The translations under genes were made by a program, and so were the position numbers. A stretch of 64,000 bases of DNA from Variovorax sp. Root411 (GTDB taxonomy: Bacteria; Pseudomonadota; Gammaproteobacteria; Burkholderiales; Burkholderiaceae_C), in NCBI RefSeq assembly GCF_001425205.1, contig NZ_LMDW01000015.1, positions 248,001 to 312,000 on the forward strand. The letters are read 5' to 3'. Below, piece after piece: positions 34,768-44,477 of this stretch. The notes below the pieces were generated by a model that was not told where the DNA came from, ran no database searches, and was given only the letters and a program-made list of their open reading frames with translations. Position 1 is the first letter of the stretch. Each line of letters starts with the position of its first letter.

Positions 34768-37020
34768 TCATTTGGTTTCGAACCGGGTTGCGCCGTCCCA
34801 ATCCGGGTCTTGCGGGCGCAACGCCATCGAGGCTAAACGCTGGGCGTAGAGCTGGTAAAGGACTTTTTTTGCGTCCGCGGCGAGCAGGGGAGCCAGCAAG
34901 TTTCGGCCCACCGCCCAGTCCTGCCGGCGGTAGGCGGCGAGCACTTCGCTCCAGCGGCCGAGCAACGGCTGCGTCTCTTTCGCCGCTTCAGGCGTGTGCG
35001 CGGCCAGGGGCGTAAAAACGGCAACGGCTTGTGCCTTGCCCTTGACGAGCACGCTGTCGAGCTCCTGCCAGATGTAGCCGGGCGCCAGCTCGCGTGTTGC
35101 GCCGCTGGCGACGATCTCCATTCCGTAGTATCCGCTCAGGCCCTCGAGGCGGGATGCGAGATTGACCGCATCGCCGACCACGGTATAGCTGCGGCGCGCG
35201 GTGGAGCCCATGTCGCCCACGCTCATCACGCCGCTGTTGATGCCGATGCCCACGCTGATCTCGGGCCGGCCGCTGGCGCGGTGGATGCGGTTGATGTCGT
35301 GCACGGCTTCAGCCATGTCGAGCGCGGCGCGCACGGCGAGGGTGGCGTGGTCGGGCGTGTCGATGGGGGCGCCCCAGAAGGCCATGACGCAGTCGCCCAT
35401 GTATTTGTCGACGGTGCCGCGGTGGGCGCTGATGACGTTGGTGAGCCGGCTGAAAACGGTGTTGAGAAAGGCCTGCAGCTCGGCCGGCGCCATCTGTTCC
35501 GACAGGCGGGTGAAGTCGCGCATGTCGCAGAACATCACGGTCATGGGCTTGCTCTCGGCGCGCATGCTGTAGCGGTCGGGCTGCGCCATCATTTCGTTGA
35601 CGAGCTGGGGCGGCACGTAGGTGCCGAAGATCCGCACCAGGCCGCGCCGAGCGCGCGATTCGACGAAGTAGCCCCAGCTCATGTTGAGCGCGAAGGCAAG
35701 CGCCGTCATCGTCAGCGCCGATGCAAGTGGCAGCACGAGGCCCTGGCTCGCGTACAGCCAGGTGTTGAGGCCGATGAGCACGGCGATCGCTCCGGCGGCC
35801 AGCAGCACTGCACGCGGCGCCGACAGCAGCGACAGCCCGAAGGCCAGCACGAGCCCCGTTGCGGCGACCAGCAGCGCCTCGTAGCCCGAGGCGTAGTCGG
35901 GCACGCTGAGCAGCCGATGGTCGAGCAGGCCGGAGACGATGTTGGCATGCACTTCCACGCCAGGAAACGCGGCCTCGACGGGTGTGGCGCGCAGGTCTTG
36001 CAGGCCCGGGGCGGTGGCGCCCACGAGCACGATCTTGTCCTTCAGTTCGCCCGGCCCGAGCCGGCCTTCGAGCACGTCGGCGGCGGGCACATAGCGGAAC
36101 GATCCCCCGTCCGCACCGCCGTGGCCCCGAAACGGCACTTGCATGCTGCCCGTTGCGTCGACTGGAATGCGCAGGCGGCCCACTCTCAGCGATTCGAGCT
36201 GTGGCTTGGTGCCGCCGGGCGCGAAGGCGGGCTGCACGGGCGGCAATCCGTTCGCGAGGCGGTAGACCGCGAGCCCGAGCGACTCGTAGTAGCCCGGCTG
36301 CGCCTGGTTGCCCTCGTAGCGGGCGATGAGCGGCACGCTGCGAATGACGCCATCGCCGGTGGCGCCGACCAGCGTATTCAGGAAACCCGCAATGGGCGCG
36401 GCCTGCGCCAGCGTCGGCAGGCTGGCTCCGAAGCCGTTCCAGTTGGTGGCGTAAACGCCGCCCGGGGGGAAGGCTCCCTCCGGCAGCGAGGGGGCAGGAG
36501 GCAGCTGTCCCTTGGCGCTCAGCGTGTCGGTCCGCGTGAAGTAGTAGCCCAGCGCCACGCGCTGGCCCTCGAGCGCCGCGGCGAGCGTGGCATCGTGATC
36601 GAGCGAGGGTGCAAGCCGTTCGACCTCGGCGGCCAGACCCGGCATCTTGCCCAGCGGCCCGCCGGCGATTTCCCGCAGCCTGTCGAGGCCGGAGCTGCGG
36701 TCGGGTTCGAGGAACATGACGTCGAAACCGAGCACGGCGGCCTGCTGGCGGGCCATCAGTTCGGTGGTGAGGCGGGCAATCTTGTCGCGTGCCCAGGGCC
36801 ATTGCCCCTGGCGTGCGAGGCTGGCGTCGTCGACGTCGACGATCACGATCCGCGCATCGAAGGTGCCCGGCATGGTGGCGCGCAGGCGGATGTCGTAGAT
36901 CAGCCGGTCAAGGCGTTCGAGCGCGCTCAGCTGCCAGATGCCGGTGGCATGCGCCAGCGCCAGCAGGACCGGCAGCAATGTGATGCCGATTCGCGGCCAG
37001 TGACGCCGCAGTTCTCTCAC
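34768..37020 (-). CDS. CHASE2-domain class III adenylate cyclase
   Basis: A 750-residue membrane-bound cyclase starting at GTG. An N-terminal helix and a periplasmic CHASE2 sensor (about residues 30-380, containing ARIVIVDVDDASLARQGQWPW) are followed by about three transmembrane helices (400-460). The class III catalytic domain (about 480-665) has metal-binding aspartates in FCDMRDFT near 497, the adenine-selecting Lys in DKYMGD near 538, and YTVVGDAVNLASR near 612. The Lys with Thr pattern is typical of ATP-specific class IIIb enzymes. It forms an operon with PP2C, FHA and phosphodiesterase genes and points toward pilA. The ligand is unknown. Confidence 0.92.
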   Translation of the reverse strand: MRELRRHWPRIGITLLPVLLALAHATGIWQLSALERLDRLIYDIRLRATMPGTFDARIVIVDVDDASLARQGQWPWARDKIARLTTELMARQQAAVLGFDVMFLEPDRSSGLDRLREIAGGPLGKMPGLAAEVERLAPSLDHDATLAAALEGQRVALGYYFTRTDTLSAKGQLPPAPSLPEGAFPPGGVYATNWNGFGASLPTLAQAAPIAGFLNTLVGATGDGVIRSVPLIARYEGNQAQPGYYESLGLAVYRLANGLPPVQPAFAPGGTKPQLESLRVGRLRIPVDATGSMQVPFRGHGGADGGSFRYVPAADVLEGRLGPGELKDKIVLVGATAPGLQDLRATPVEAAFPGVEVHANIVSGLLDHRLLSVPDYASGYEALLVAATGLVLAFGLSLLSAPRAVLLAAGAIAVLIGLNTWLYASQGLVLPLASALTMTALAFALNMSWGYFVESRARRGLVRIFGTYVPPQLVNEMMAQPDRYSMRAESKPMTVMFCDMRDFTRLSEQMAPAELQAFLNTVFSRLTNVISAHRGTVDKYMGDCVMAFWGAPIDTPDHATLAVRAALDMAEAVHDINRIHRASGRPEISVGIGINSGVMSVGDMGSTARRSYTVVGDAVNLASRLEGLSGYYGMEIVASGATRELAPGYIWQELDSVLVKGKAQAVAVFTPLAAHTPEAAKETQPLLGRWSEVLAAYRRQDWAVGRNLLAPLLAADAKKVLYQLYAQRLASMALRPQDPDWDGATRFETK

Positions 37021-37071
37021 GGTGCGGCACCGGTGCCGGCTTTGCCGCCGCAGGCCGGAAGAAAAAGCGGC

Positions 37072-37725
37072 TCAGATGCGCACGAACTGCATGCGCGTGG
37101 CGCCGCCCAGCTCGAGCACATCTTGCTCTTGCAGCGCGACCGCCTCGGCCCCCAGCTGCTGGCCGTTGAGCATGACGCGTCCTTCGACACCCGCGGCCAC
37201 GTAGCCCATGCGCCGGCGCGTGACCACCGCCACCGCGACACCGGGCTTGCCGATGGTGGTGACGACCTTCTGCAGCGCGACGTCCTGCCCCTCGTTGGCG
37301 CCGGACAGCACGCGCAGCACCGGAACGCCGAGTTCGACGAGGGCGCCCGATTCCGTGGGGGCCGACGACAGAGGCATGGTCCCCGAAGGGAGCTCGGCCG
37401 ATGCGGTGCGGACCGAGCCGGCGCTGACGGCCAGGTTGCTGCGCGCGCGGAAATGGATGCGGCAGCCGCCGACCTCGACGACATCGTTGTCCTTGAGCGC
37501 CTGCTTCTGGATGGCGAGCGCATTGACGTAGGTGCCGTTGGTGCTGTTGAGATCTTCAATTTCGACATCGCCACCGCTCATGTGCAGCACGGCGTGTTCG
37601 CCGCTGACCGCCAGATTGTCGATCACGATGTCGTTGTAGGCACGGCGTCCCAGTGTCGTGCGCTCCTTGGCAAGCGCCACTTGCCCGATGACAACGCCAT
37701 CGACCGAAATGATCATCCTCGGCAT
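37072..37725 (-). CDS. FHA domain protein with second degenerate FHA domain
   Basis: A 217-residue soluble protein. The first FHA domain (about residues 1-95) has the phosphothreonine-binding motifs TTLGRRAYNDIVI, SGEHAVL and NSTNGTYVN. The second (about 130-217) has the beta-rich pattern but lacks the Arg/Ser/His recognition residues (TTIGKPGVAVAV), so it probably cannot bind phosphopeptides. It sits between a PP2C phosphatase and an adenylate cyclase, implying that Ser/Thr phosphorylation is read here. No Ser/Thr kinase is in the window. Spacing to the neighbours is 66 and 51 bp. Confidence 0.9.
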   Translation of the reverse strand: MPRMIISVDGVVIGQVALAKERTTLGRRAYNDIVIDNLAVSGEHAVLHMSGGDVEIEDLNSTNGTYVNALAIQKQALKDNDVVEVGGCRIHFRARSNLAVSAGSVRTASAELPSGTMPLSSAPTESGALVELGVPVLRVLSGANEGQDVALQKVVTTIGKPGVAVAVVTRRRMGYVAAGVEGRVMLNGQQLGAEAVALQEQDVLELGGATRMQFVRI

Positions 37726-37791
37726 TGCCGACCCCCGGTGTCCAAAGCTTGAAAGACGGCAAGCGTATCGGCGCGATGCCGCCTGTGCCTG

Positions 37792-38601
37792 CTACCTGGC
37801 CGTGCGAGGCGCTTGTGCAACGCTCGCGCTGGCCAAGACAACCGAGATGTTGTCCCGTCCGCCATTGTCGTTGGCATTTGAAACCAAAAGTGATACTTTT
37901 TTCTGAAGCCCGACATCGTGTCCTAGAAGCGTGAAAAGCTGCTCGTCCGAAACCATCTCGCTGAGCCCGTCGGAGCAAAGCATATAGAGATCGCCCGGTC
38001 TTGCGCTGTGTTCGTGCATCTCCAGCAAGACTTGGGCCTCCACGCCCACGGCGCGGGTCACCAGGTTGCGCGTGGGCGAATTCAGGGCTTCCTCGGCGGT
38101 GATGGCGCCGGCGTCGAGCTGCTGCTGACGCAGCGAGTGGTCGCGCGTGAGCAGTTCCAGCTTGTTGTTGCGCACGCGGTAGCACCGCGAATCGCCGATG
38201 TGGCCGACCACCACGCGCTGCGGGCGGAACGCCGCGAGCACCAGGGTCGTTCCCATGCCCTGCAGTTCGGGGTTGGTCGTGCCGGCATGCAGGATCGAGC
38301 CGTTGGCCTCGTCCGTGGCCGCCTGCAGCGCCCGCCGGACCACGCGGGCCGGCGCCTGCATCCCGGCCTGGGCGAACCAGCGGCTGAAGCTGGCGTGCAT
38401 CAGGGAGACAGCCATGGCGCTCGCCACCTCGCCGCCCTTGTAGCCGCCCATGCCGTCGGCCAAGAGGGCCAGACCGAGGGCGGGGTCCACGTGCACGGCG
38501 TCCTCGTTATGGGCACGCGTTCGGCCGACGTCGGTCAGGGAGGCGAACTCCCAGGTCAGCGCAGGGCGAGTGGAGAACAGGGAAACGCCGACACTCGCCA
38601 T
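37792..38601 (-). CDS. PP2C-family serine/threonine phosphatase (Stp1-like)
   Basis: A 269-residue metal-dependent phosphatase that removes phosphate from Ser/Thr residues. All PP2C motifs are present: DVGRTRAHNEDAV, LLADGMGGYKGGEVAS with the metal-binding Asp-Gly pair, HIGDSRCYRV, LCSDGLSEMV and NDNGGRDNISVVLA. There is no signal peptide or membrane segment. It is the first of four minus-strand signalling genes and lies 28 bp after TerC on the same strand. Such phosphatases usually act with an Hanks-type kinase, which must be encoded elsewhere. Confidence 0.94.
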   Translation of the reverse strand: MASVGVSLFSTRPALTWEFASLTDVGRTRAHNEDAVHVDPALGLALLADGMGGYKGGEVASAMAVSLMHASFSRWFAQAGMQAPARVVRRALQAATDEANGSILHAGTTNPELQGMGTTLVLAAFRPQRVVVGHIGDSRCYRVRNNKLELLTRDHSLRQQQLDAGAITAEEALNSPTRNLVTRAVGVEAQVLLEMHEHSARPGDLYMLCSDGLSEMVSDEQLFTLLGHDVGLQKKVSLLVSNANDNGGRDNISVVLASASVAQAPRTAR

Positions 38602-38629
38602 GGTTTGTCAGTACTGACTTTTTGAAAAC

Positions 38630-39313
38630 TCAGTGAGCAGCGGCACGTGCGCGCCGTTGCAGCAAGCGGCCACCGGCCACGACGAACACCGCACCGGCGG
38701 CAGCCGCCGCGTAGTGCAGCCAGGGGTTGGCCGCCAGTGTGTCGCGCAGGATCGCGTCCTGCACGATGGTTTCGCCGCCGACCCAGCCGATCAGCGCCGC
38801 ACCCAGCATGACGATGATCGGGAAGCGTTCCATCAACTTGATCATGAGCGTGCTGCCGAAAATCACCAAGGGAATGCTGATCGCCAGGCCGAGGACCAGC
38901 AGGACCATGCTGCCCTGCGCGGCGGCCGCGACGGCAATCACGTTGTCCAGGCTCATCACCAGGTCGGCCAGCAGGATGGTGCGCACGGCGGCCATCATGC
39001 TGCCGTATTCCTTGCTTTCTCCTTCGCCATCATCGTCTTCGCTCAGCAGCTGCAGGCCGATCCACAGCAGCAGCAGGCCGCCGATGATCTGCAGGTAAGG
39101 CAGCGCGAGCAGCTTGGCCGCCACCACCGTGAGCACGATACGCAGCACCACGGCCGCGCCCGAGCCGAAGAGCACGGCCTTTTTCTGCTGTGCGGGCGGT
39201 AACGACCGCGCCGCCATGGCAATCACCACCGCGTTGTCTCCCGACAGGATGATGTTGATCCAGACGATCTTGAGCAGACCGAGCCAGAAGTCTGTGCTTT
39301 GAAGAATTTCCAT
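38630..39313 (-). CDS. TerC family membrane protein (second paralogue)
   Basis: A 227-residue polytopic membrane protein of the TerC family with the paired motifs NIILSGDNAVVIAM near residue 20 and DLVMSLDNVIAVAA near residue 115. It has a short acidic loop SEDDDGEGESKE between helices. It is clearly related to the riboswitch-controlled TerC at 16427 but has no recognisable riboswitch upstream. A terminator separates it from sucCD, and it may be the first gene of the PP2C-FHA-cyclase unit. The transported ion, perhaps manganese or calcium, is not shown by sequence. Confidence 0.92.
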   Translation of the reverse strand: MEILQSTDFWLGLLKIVWINIILSGDNAVVIAMAARSLPPAQQKKAVLFGSGAAVVLRIVLTVVAAKLLALPYLQIIGGLLLLWIGLQLLSEDDDGEGESKEYGSMMAAVRTILLADLVMSLDNVIAVAAAAQGSMVLLVLGLAISIPLVIFGSTLMIKLMERFPIIVMLGAALIGWVGGETIVQDAILRDTLAANPWLHYAAAAAGAVFVVAGGRLLQRRARAAAH

Positions 39314-39340
39314 GTCTCTGATCCCACTGTGTTTTATTTG

Positions 39341-39376
39341 AAAAAAGCGCCCGCAATCGAGTGCGGGCGCTTTTCT
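39341..39376. terminator. Terminator of sucCD
   Basis: A perfect 10-bp stem AGCGCCCGCA/TGCGGGCGCT (39346-39355 and 39362-39371) is flanked by A5 on the left and TTTT on the right. It works in both directions and lies 58 bp after the sucD stop. Confidence 0.9.
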
Positions 39377-39433
39377 GTTTCTGCGTGGTCCTCTCATGAC
39401 CCGGCTCTGCGGCCGGTGTCGCGGGGCCGTCTC

Positions 39434-40327
39434 TTAGAGCTGTGCCTTGAGCAGCTTGGCCAGTTCCGAGAAGTTGCGCGTCACGGTGAAGCCGCATTCT
39501 TCCATGATGGCGAGCTTGGCATCGGCCGTGTCGGCACCGCCCGAGATCAGCGCACCGGCGTGGCCCATGCGCTTGCCGGGAGGGGCGGTGACACCGGCGA
39601 TGAAGCCGACGACCGGCTTCTTCATGTGTTCCTTGCACCAACGAGCCGCATCGGCTTCGTCGGGGCCGCCGATTTCGCCGATCATGATGACCGCGTCGGT
39701 GTCCGGATCGTCGTTGAAGGCCTTCATCACGTCGATGTGCTTGAGGCCATTGATCGGGTCACCGCCGATGCCGACTGCCGACGATTGGCCCAGGCCGATT
39801 TCGGTCAATTGAGCCACGGCTTCGTACGTCAGCGTGCCCGAGCGCGAGACCACGCCGATGCGGCCCTTGCGGTGGATGTGGCCGGGCATGATGCCGATCT
39901 TGATTTCGTCGGGCGTGATCAGGCCGGGGCAGTTCGGGCCCAGCAGCAAGGTCTTCTTGCCGCCGGCCGCTTCCTTGGCCTTCATCTTGTTGCGCACTTC
40001 GAGCATGTCGCGAACCGGAATGCCTTCGGTGATGCAGATCGCCAGGTCCAGGTCGGCCTCGACGGCTTCCCAGATGGCGGCCGCGGCGCCTGCCGGCGGC
40101 ACGTAGATCACCGACACGGTGGCGCCGGTTTGCGAAGCGGCTTCCTTCACCGAACCGAAGATCGGGATGTTGAAGATCGACTCGCCGGCCTTCTTCGGGT
40201 TCACGCCCGCCACGAAGGCGTTCTTGCCGTTCGCGTATTCCTGGCACTTTTCCGTGTGGAACTGGCCGGTCTTGCCGGTAATGCCTTGCGTGATGACTTT
40301 GGTGTCTTTGTTGATGTAGATCGACAT
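39434..40327 (-). CDS. sucD: Succinyl-CoA synthetase alpha subunit
   Basis: SucD, 297 residues, binds CoA and carries the phosphohistidine intermediate of succinyl-CoA synthetase, the substrate-level phosphorylation step of the TCA cycle. It has a Rossmann CoA-binding start ([20 protein letters not shown]). The motif [22 protein letters not shown] and the active-site histidine in [10 protein letters not shown] (about residue 247) are present. Length matches E. coli SucD (289). It is transcribed after sucC with 10 bp between the genes, followed by a strong terminator. Confidence 0.98.
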   Translation of the reverse strand: MSIYINKDTKVITQGITGKTGQFHTEKCQEYANGKNAFVAGVNPKKAGESIFNIPIFGSVKEAASQTGATVSVIYVPPAGAAAAIWEAVEADLDLAICITEGIPVRDMLEVRNKMKAKEAAGGKKTLLLGPNCPGLITPDEIKIGIMPGHIHRKGRIGVVSRSGTLTYEAVAQLTEIGLGQSSAVGIGGDPINGLKHIDVMKAFNDDPDTDAVIMIGEIGGPDEADAARWCKEHMKKPVVGFIAGVTAPPGKRMGHAGALISGGADTADAKLAIMEECGFTVTRNFSELAKLLKAQL

Positions 40328-40337
40328 GACTTGTTCC

Positions 40338-41504
<1,167 letters not shown>

Positions 41505-41632
41505 GAGGGATGTCTCTCGGAAGGAGGAGGTTGAGAACAGGAGATCTGGGGTCTGAGGCTTCGTTGGCTCTGTTGCTCGCGGGCGACGGCAGCCTGACGG
41601 CTGGGGGCGGCGAACAACCGCGGACTGTATCA

Positions 41633-41647
41633 TGGTGCGCCGCACCA
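41633..41647. promoter_or_regulatory. 15-bp palindrome in the sucC-argC intergenic region
   Basis: TGGTGCG-C-CGCACCA is a perfect inverted repeat midway in the 205-bp region between the divergent sucC and argC starts. A TTGACC-like hexamer on the minus strand lies about 30 bp away. The repeat could be an operator for one or both genes; no known regulator motif was recognised. Confidence 0.5.
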
Positions 41648-41709
41648 ATACCGTACGCGGGTTTGCGGTCAATACGTACTTTCTTCTAGCCACCCGAGCA
41701 CACTCCATC

Positions 41710-42633
41710 ATGGCCAAGGTTTTCATCGACGGCGAAGCCGGTACCACCGGCCTGCAGATTCGCGAACGGCTCCAGGCGATGCCGCAGATCGAACTCGTGA
41801 GCATCGCACCCGAGCTGCGAAAAGACGCCAACGCCAAGCGCGACCTGATGGCCGGTGTCGACCTGGTCGTGCTGTGCCTGCACGACGACGCGGCGCGCGA
41901 ATCGGTCGCGCTGATCGACCAGCTGCCCGGCAAGAAGCCCAAGATCATCGACGCCTCCACGGCGCACCGCATCGCCCCGGGCTGGGTGTTCGGCTTTCCA
42001 GAACTGGTGGAAGGCCACTGGCAGGCCGTGGCCAAGGCCGATCGCGTCGGCAACCCTGGCTGCTACGCCACCGGCGCCATCGCCATGGTGCGTCCGCTAG
42101 TCGACGCAGGCATCCTGCCAGCCGATTTCCCGATCTCGCTGCCCTCGGTGAGCGGTTACTCGGGCGGCGGCCGGACCATGATCGAGGCCTACGAAAAGGG
42201 CGAGGCCCCGCCGTTCGAGACCTACGCGCTGGGCCTGAAGCACAAGCACATCCCTGAAATCATGATCTACACCGGCCTCACCCGCCGGCCGGTCTTCATT
42301 CCGTCGGTGGGCAACTTCAAGCAGGGCATGCTGGTGCAACTGCCGCTGCACCTCGACCTGCTGCCAGGCAAGCCGAAGGCCGGCGACCTGCAGGACGCAC
42401 TGGCCGCGCACTACGCGCGCAGCAACACGCCCGAGAAATTCGTGAAGGTGCTGCCGCCGACCGAGGACGGCAAGCTCGAGGCCTTGGCGCTCAACGACAC
42501 CAACGAGCTCGAGATCCGCGTGTTCCCGAACGAAGACCACCGCCATGCCGTGGTGATCGCCCGCCTCGACAACCTCGGCAAGGGCGCCAGCGGCGCCGCA
42601 GTGCAGAACCTGAAGCTGATGCTGGCGCTCTGA
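41710..42633 (+). CDS. argC: N-acetyl-gamma-glutamyl-phosphate reductase, class 2
   Basis: A 307-residue short-form (class 2) ArgC that reduces N-acetylglutamyl phosphate to the semialdehyde with NADPH, the third step of arginine synthesis. Its Rossmann start [17 protein letters not shown] is typical. The active-site cysteine is Cys118 in [13 protein letters not shown], and the substrate-binding motif [15 protein letters not shown] follows. Class 1 enzymes are about 340 residues, so the length is normal for class 2. No other arg gene is nearby. It is divergent from sucC. Confidence 0.95.
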   Translation: MAKVFIDGEAGTTGLQIRERLQAMPQIELVSIAPELRKDANAKRDLMAGVDLVVLCLHDDAARESVALIDQLPGKKPKIIDASTAHRIAPGWVFGFPELVEGHWQAVAKADRVGNPGCYATGAIAMVRPLVDAGILPADFPISLPSVSGYSGGGRTMIEAYEKGEAPPFETYALGLKHKHIPEIMIYTGLTRRPVFIPSVGNFKQGMLVQLPLHLDLLPGKPKAGDLQDALAAHYARSNTPEKFVKVLPPTEDGKLEALALNDTNELEIRVFPNEDHRHAVVIARLDNLGKGASGAAVQNLKLMLAL

Positions 42634-42649
42634 GCGCCGCGCCTCCTCG

Positions 42650-43378
42650 TCAGTTCACCAGCCAGAGTCCGACGCCCAGCAGCGCCGCGTGCGCGCCCAG
42701 CGCGATGTACAGCGGCTTGCGCGAGGGCGTCGCCATGTCCTGCAGCGTCTCGTGGATGCGGCGCGCGAGCAAGGCACGCAGGGCCGGGTCCTGCGCAGCG
42801 CCCTCGCCCACCGGCGGCTCGCCATGCTCGGCGCGGCTTTGCTGCCACTCGGCCAGCATCTCGCTCAGCGGCAGCCGGTCGAGCACGAAGGCCACCACCG
42901 AACGCACCGCCCTGCCCTCGCCCAGCAGGGGCGCGAGCTGCTTGGCCAAGGCATCGACCGACAGCCATTCGGCCGCGCGCTGCAGGGTGCCGTGGGCACG
43001 CGGCATCGCCTCGATGCGCCCGGCAATCGCGCCACCGAGCAGCTGCGACACGGCCTCCCCTCGCGCCGCGACCAGGTGCTGCATTGCACGCGCGCGGCCC
43101 TGCTGCACGCCGAGCATCGCGTAGACCGCCACGAACAGCAGCAACAGAACCGCGACCAGCAGCGGCGGCGAAGTGACGAGCGCGAGGATGGCGCCAGCCC
43201 CGCCCGCACGCGCCGCCGTGTTGCCCGGCCCGTGCAGTTGGCCCAGATAGAAGAAGAAAACGCCTCCGCCCAGGATCAGGCCGAGAAGACTGCCCTTGAT
43301 CACGGAGCCGGCGAAGGAAAGGCCGGCCTTGGCGCCGGTGCGAACGAGAGACGGCTGGCCGATGGGCTCAGATGACAC
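42650..43378 (-). CDS. Hypothetical membrane protein
   Basis: An unrecognised 242-residue protein starting at GTG 43378, supported by GGAGGAG 8 bases upstream. Two transmembrane helices near the N-terminus (about residues 20-50 and 65-95) are followed by a long cytoplasmic or periplasmic helical region (about 100-215). A C-terminal transmembrane segment (PLYIALGAHAALLGVGLWLV) completes it. The soluble region contains repeated short Ala/Arg/Glu-rich helices. It is convergent with argC and divergent from the YiaA-like gene. No function is proposed. Confidence 0.75.
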   Translation of the reverse strand: MSSEPIGQPSLVRTGAKAGLSFAGSVIKGSLLGLILGGGVFFFYLGQLHGPGNTAARAGGAGAILALVTSPPLLVAVLLLLFVAVYAMLGVQQGRARAMQHLVAARGEAVSQLLGGAIAGRIEAMPRAHGTLQRAAEWLSVDALAKQLAPLLGEGRAVRSVVAFVLDRLPLSEMLAEWQQSRAEHGEPPVGEGAAQDPALRALLARRIHETLQDMATPSRKPLYIALGAHAALLGVGLWLVN

Positions 43379-43508
43379 GGAAAAGCTCCTCCGAAAGTTG
43401 ACGGCCGGTCCTTGTTGTTGGTTGCTGCGCGAGCTGCCGGCGCGCGGCGGATCATGCCATTGGCACTCCACACCATAATCGCGCACCCAATTACACGAGG
43501 AGGATTCC

Positions 43509-43946
43509 ATGGCCATCAAATTCCAGAAGCCGACTGCGGCATTCGTTGCCGCTTCCTGGGCCGCACTGCTCATCGGCGCCATCGTCTACCTGATCGGGCT
43601 GTGGAACGCCTCCATGCAGCTCAACGAGAAGGGCTACTACTTCACCATCCTGATGTACGGCCTGTTCTCCGCCGTGTCGCTGCAGAAGACCGTGCGCGAC
43701 CGCCTCGAAGGCATGACCGTGACCGGCATCTACTACGGCCTTTGCTGGATCTCGCTGCTGCTGTCGGTCGCCCTGCTTGCGGTCGGCCTTTTCAATGCCA
43801 CGCTGGCTGCCAGCGAGAAGGGCTTCTACGCCATGGCATTCCTGCTGAGCCTGTTCGGTGCCGTCGCGGTACAGAAGAACGTGCGCGACATCGCCGCGCA
43901 CAAGAACGAGATGCCCTCGCTCGACGACGCGCCCGAAGCGAACTGA
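43509..43946 (+). CDS. YiaA/YiaB family inner membrane protein
   Basis: A 145-residue membrane protein with four helices arranged as two copies of the YiaAB two-helix domain. The tandem arrangement is visible as the repeated pattern [32 protein letters not shown] and [14 protein letters not shown]...[13 protein letters not shown], both ending QK-x-VRD. The function of the family is unknown; E. coli yiaA/yiaB are linked only loosely to stress. GAGGAG precedes the ATG at 43509. Confidence 0.9.
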   Translation: MAIKFQKPTAAFVAASWAALLIGAIVYLIGLWNASMQLNEKGYYFTILMYGLFSAVSLQKTVRDRLEGMTVTGIYYGLCWISLLLSVALLAVGLFNATLAASEKGFYAMAFLLSLFGAVAVQKNVRDIAAHKNEMPSLDDAPEAN

Positions 43947-43973
43947 TTCAGCCCTCGGGAAGATTGCGCAGCG

Positions 43974-44432
43974 TCATTCGCCGGTTTCATCGAAATCGCT
44001 CCTGAGCACCTTCGACACGACGGCACCTGAAAAGCCCCGCGCCATCAGGAATCGCATCTGCTTCGCCCGCTCCTTCGCATCGGCGGGTGGGGCGTCGAAG
44101 CGGCGGCGCCACAGGGCGGTGGCGCGCTCGACTTCCGTGTCTTGCAAGCCGGCCACCGCTTCTGCAATGGCCTCGGGCGTGATGCCCTTGGCCTGCAGTT
44201 CCTGCTTGACCCGCAGTGCGCCCGAGCGGGCCGCGCGCTGGTTCAGCACCGAGGCCACCACGCGCGGTTCGCTGATGAAGTCCTTCGCGGCCAGTTCGTC
44301 GAGCGCCTTCGCCAGCGTGCCGGGCTCTTCTTCATGCCTGGCCAGCTTGCGCTCCAACTCTGCGCGCGAATGCTCGCGCTGGCTCAGCAGGCGCAGTGCG
44401 CGGCCTTTGAGGGAGGGGGCGCCGAATGCCAT
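43974..44432 (-). CDS. recX: Recombination regulator RecX
   Basis: RecX, 152 residues, binds the RecA filament and limits its growth. The three-helix repeat architecture is visible: [19 protein letters not shown], then [24 protein letters not shown] and the C-terminal [16 protein letters not shown]. Length is in the usual 150-residue range. It follows recA on the same strand after 45 bp, the standard recA-recX arrangement, so it is likely expressed with recA in the SOS response. Confidence 0.95.
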   Translation of the reverse strand: MAFGAPSLKGRALRLLSQREHSRAELERKLARHEEEPGTLAKALDELAAKDFISEPRVVASVLNQRAARSGALRVKQELQAKGITPEAIAEAVAGLQDTEVERATALWRRRFDAPPADAKERAKQMRFLMARGFSGAVVSKVLRSDFDETGE

Positions 44433-44477
44433 TCGAGGGGTCGCTCGCGCGGCCCGCGAAAGGCCGCTTTCGAGAAC

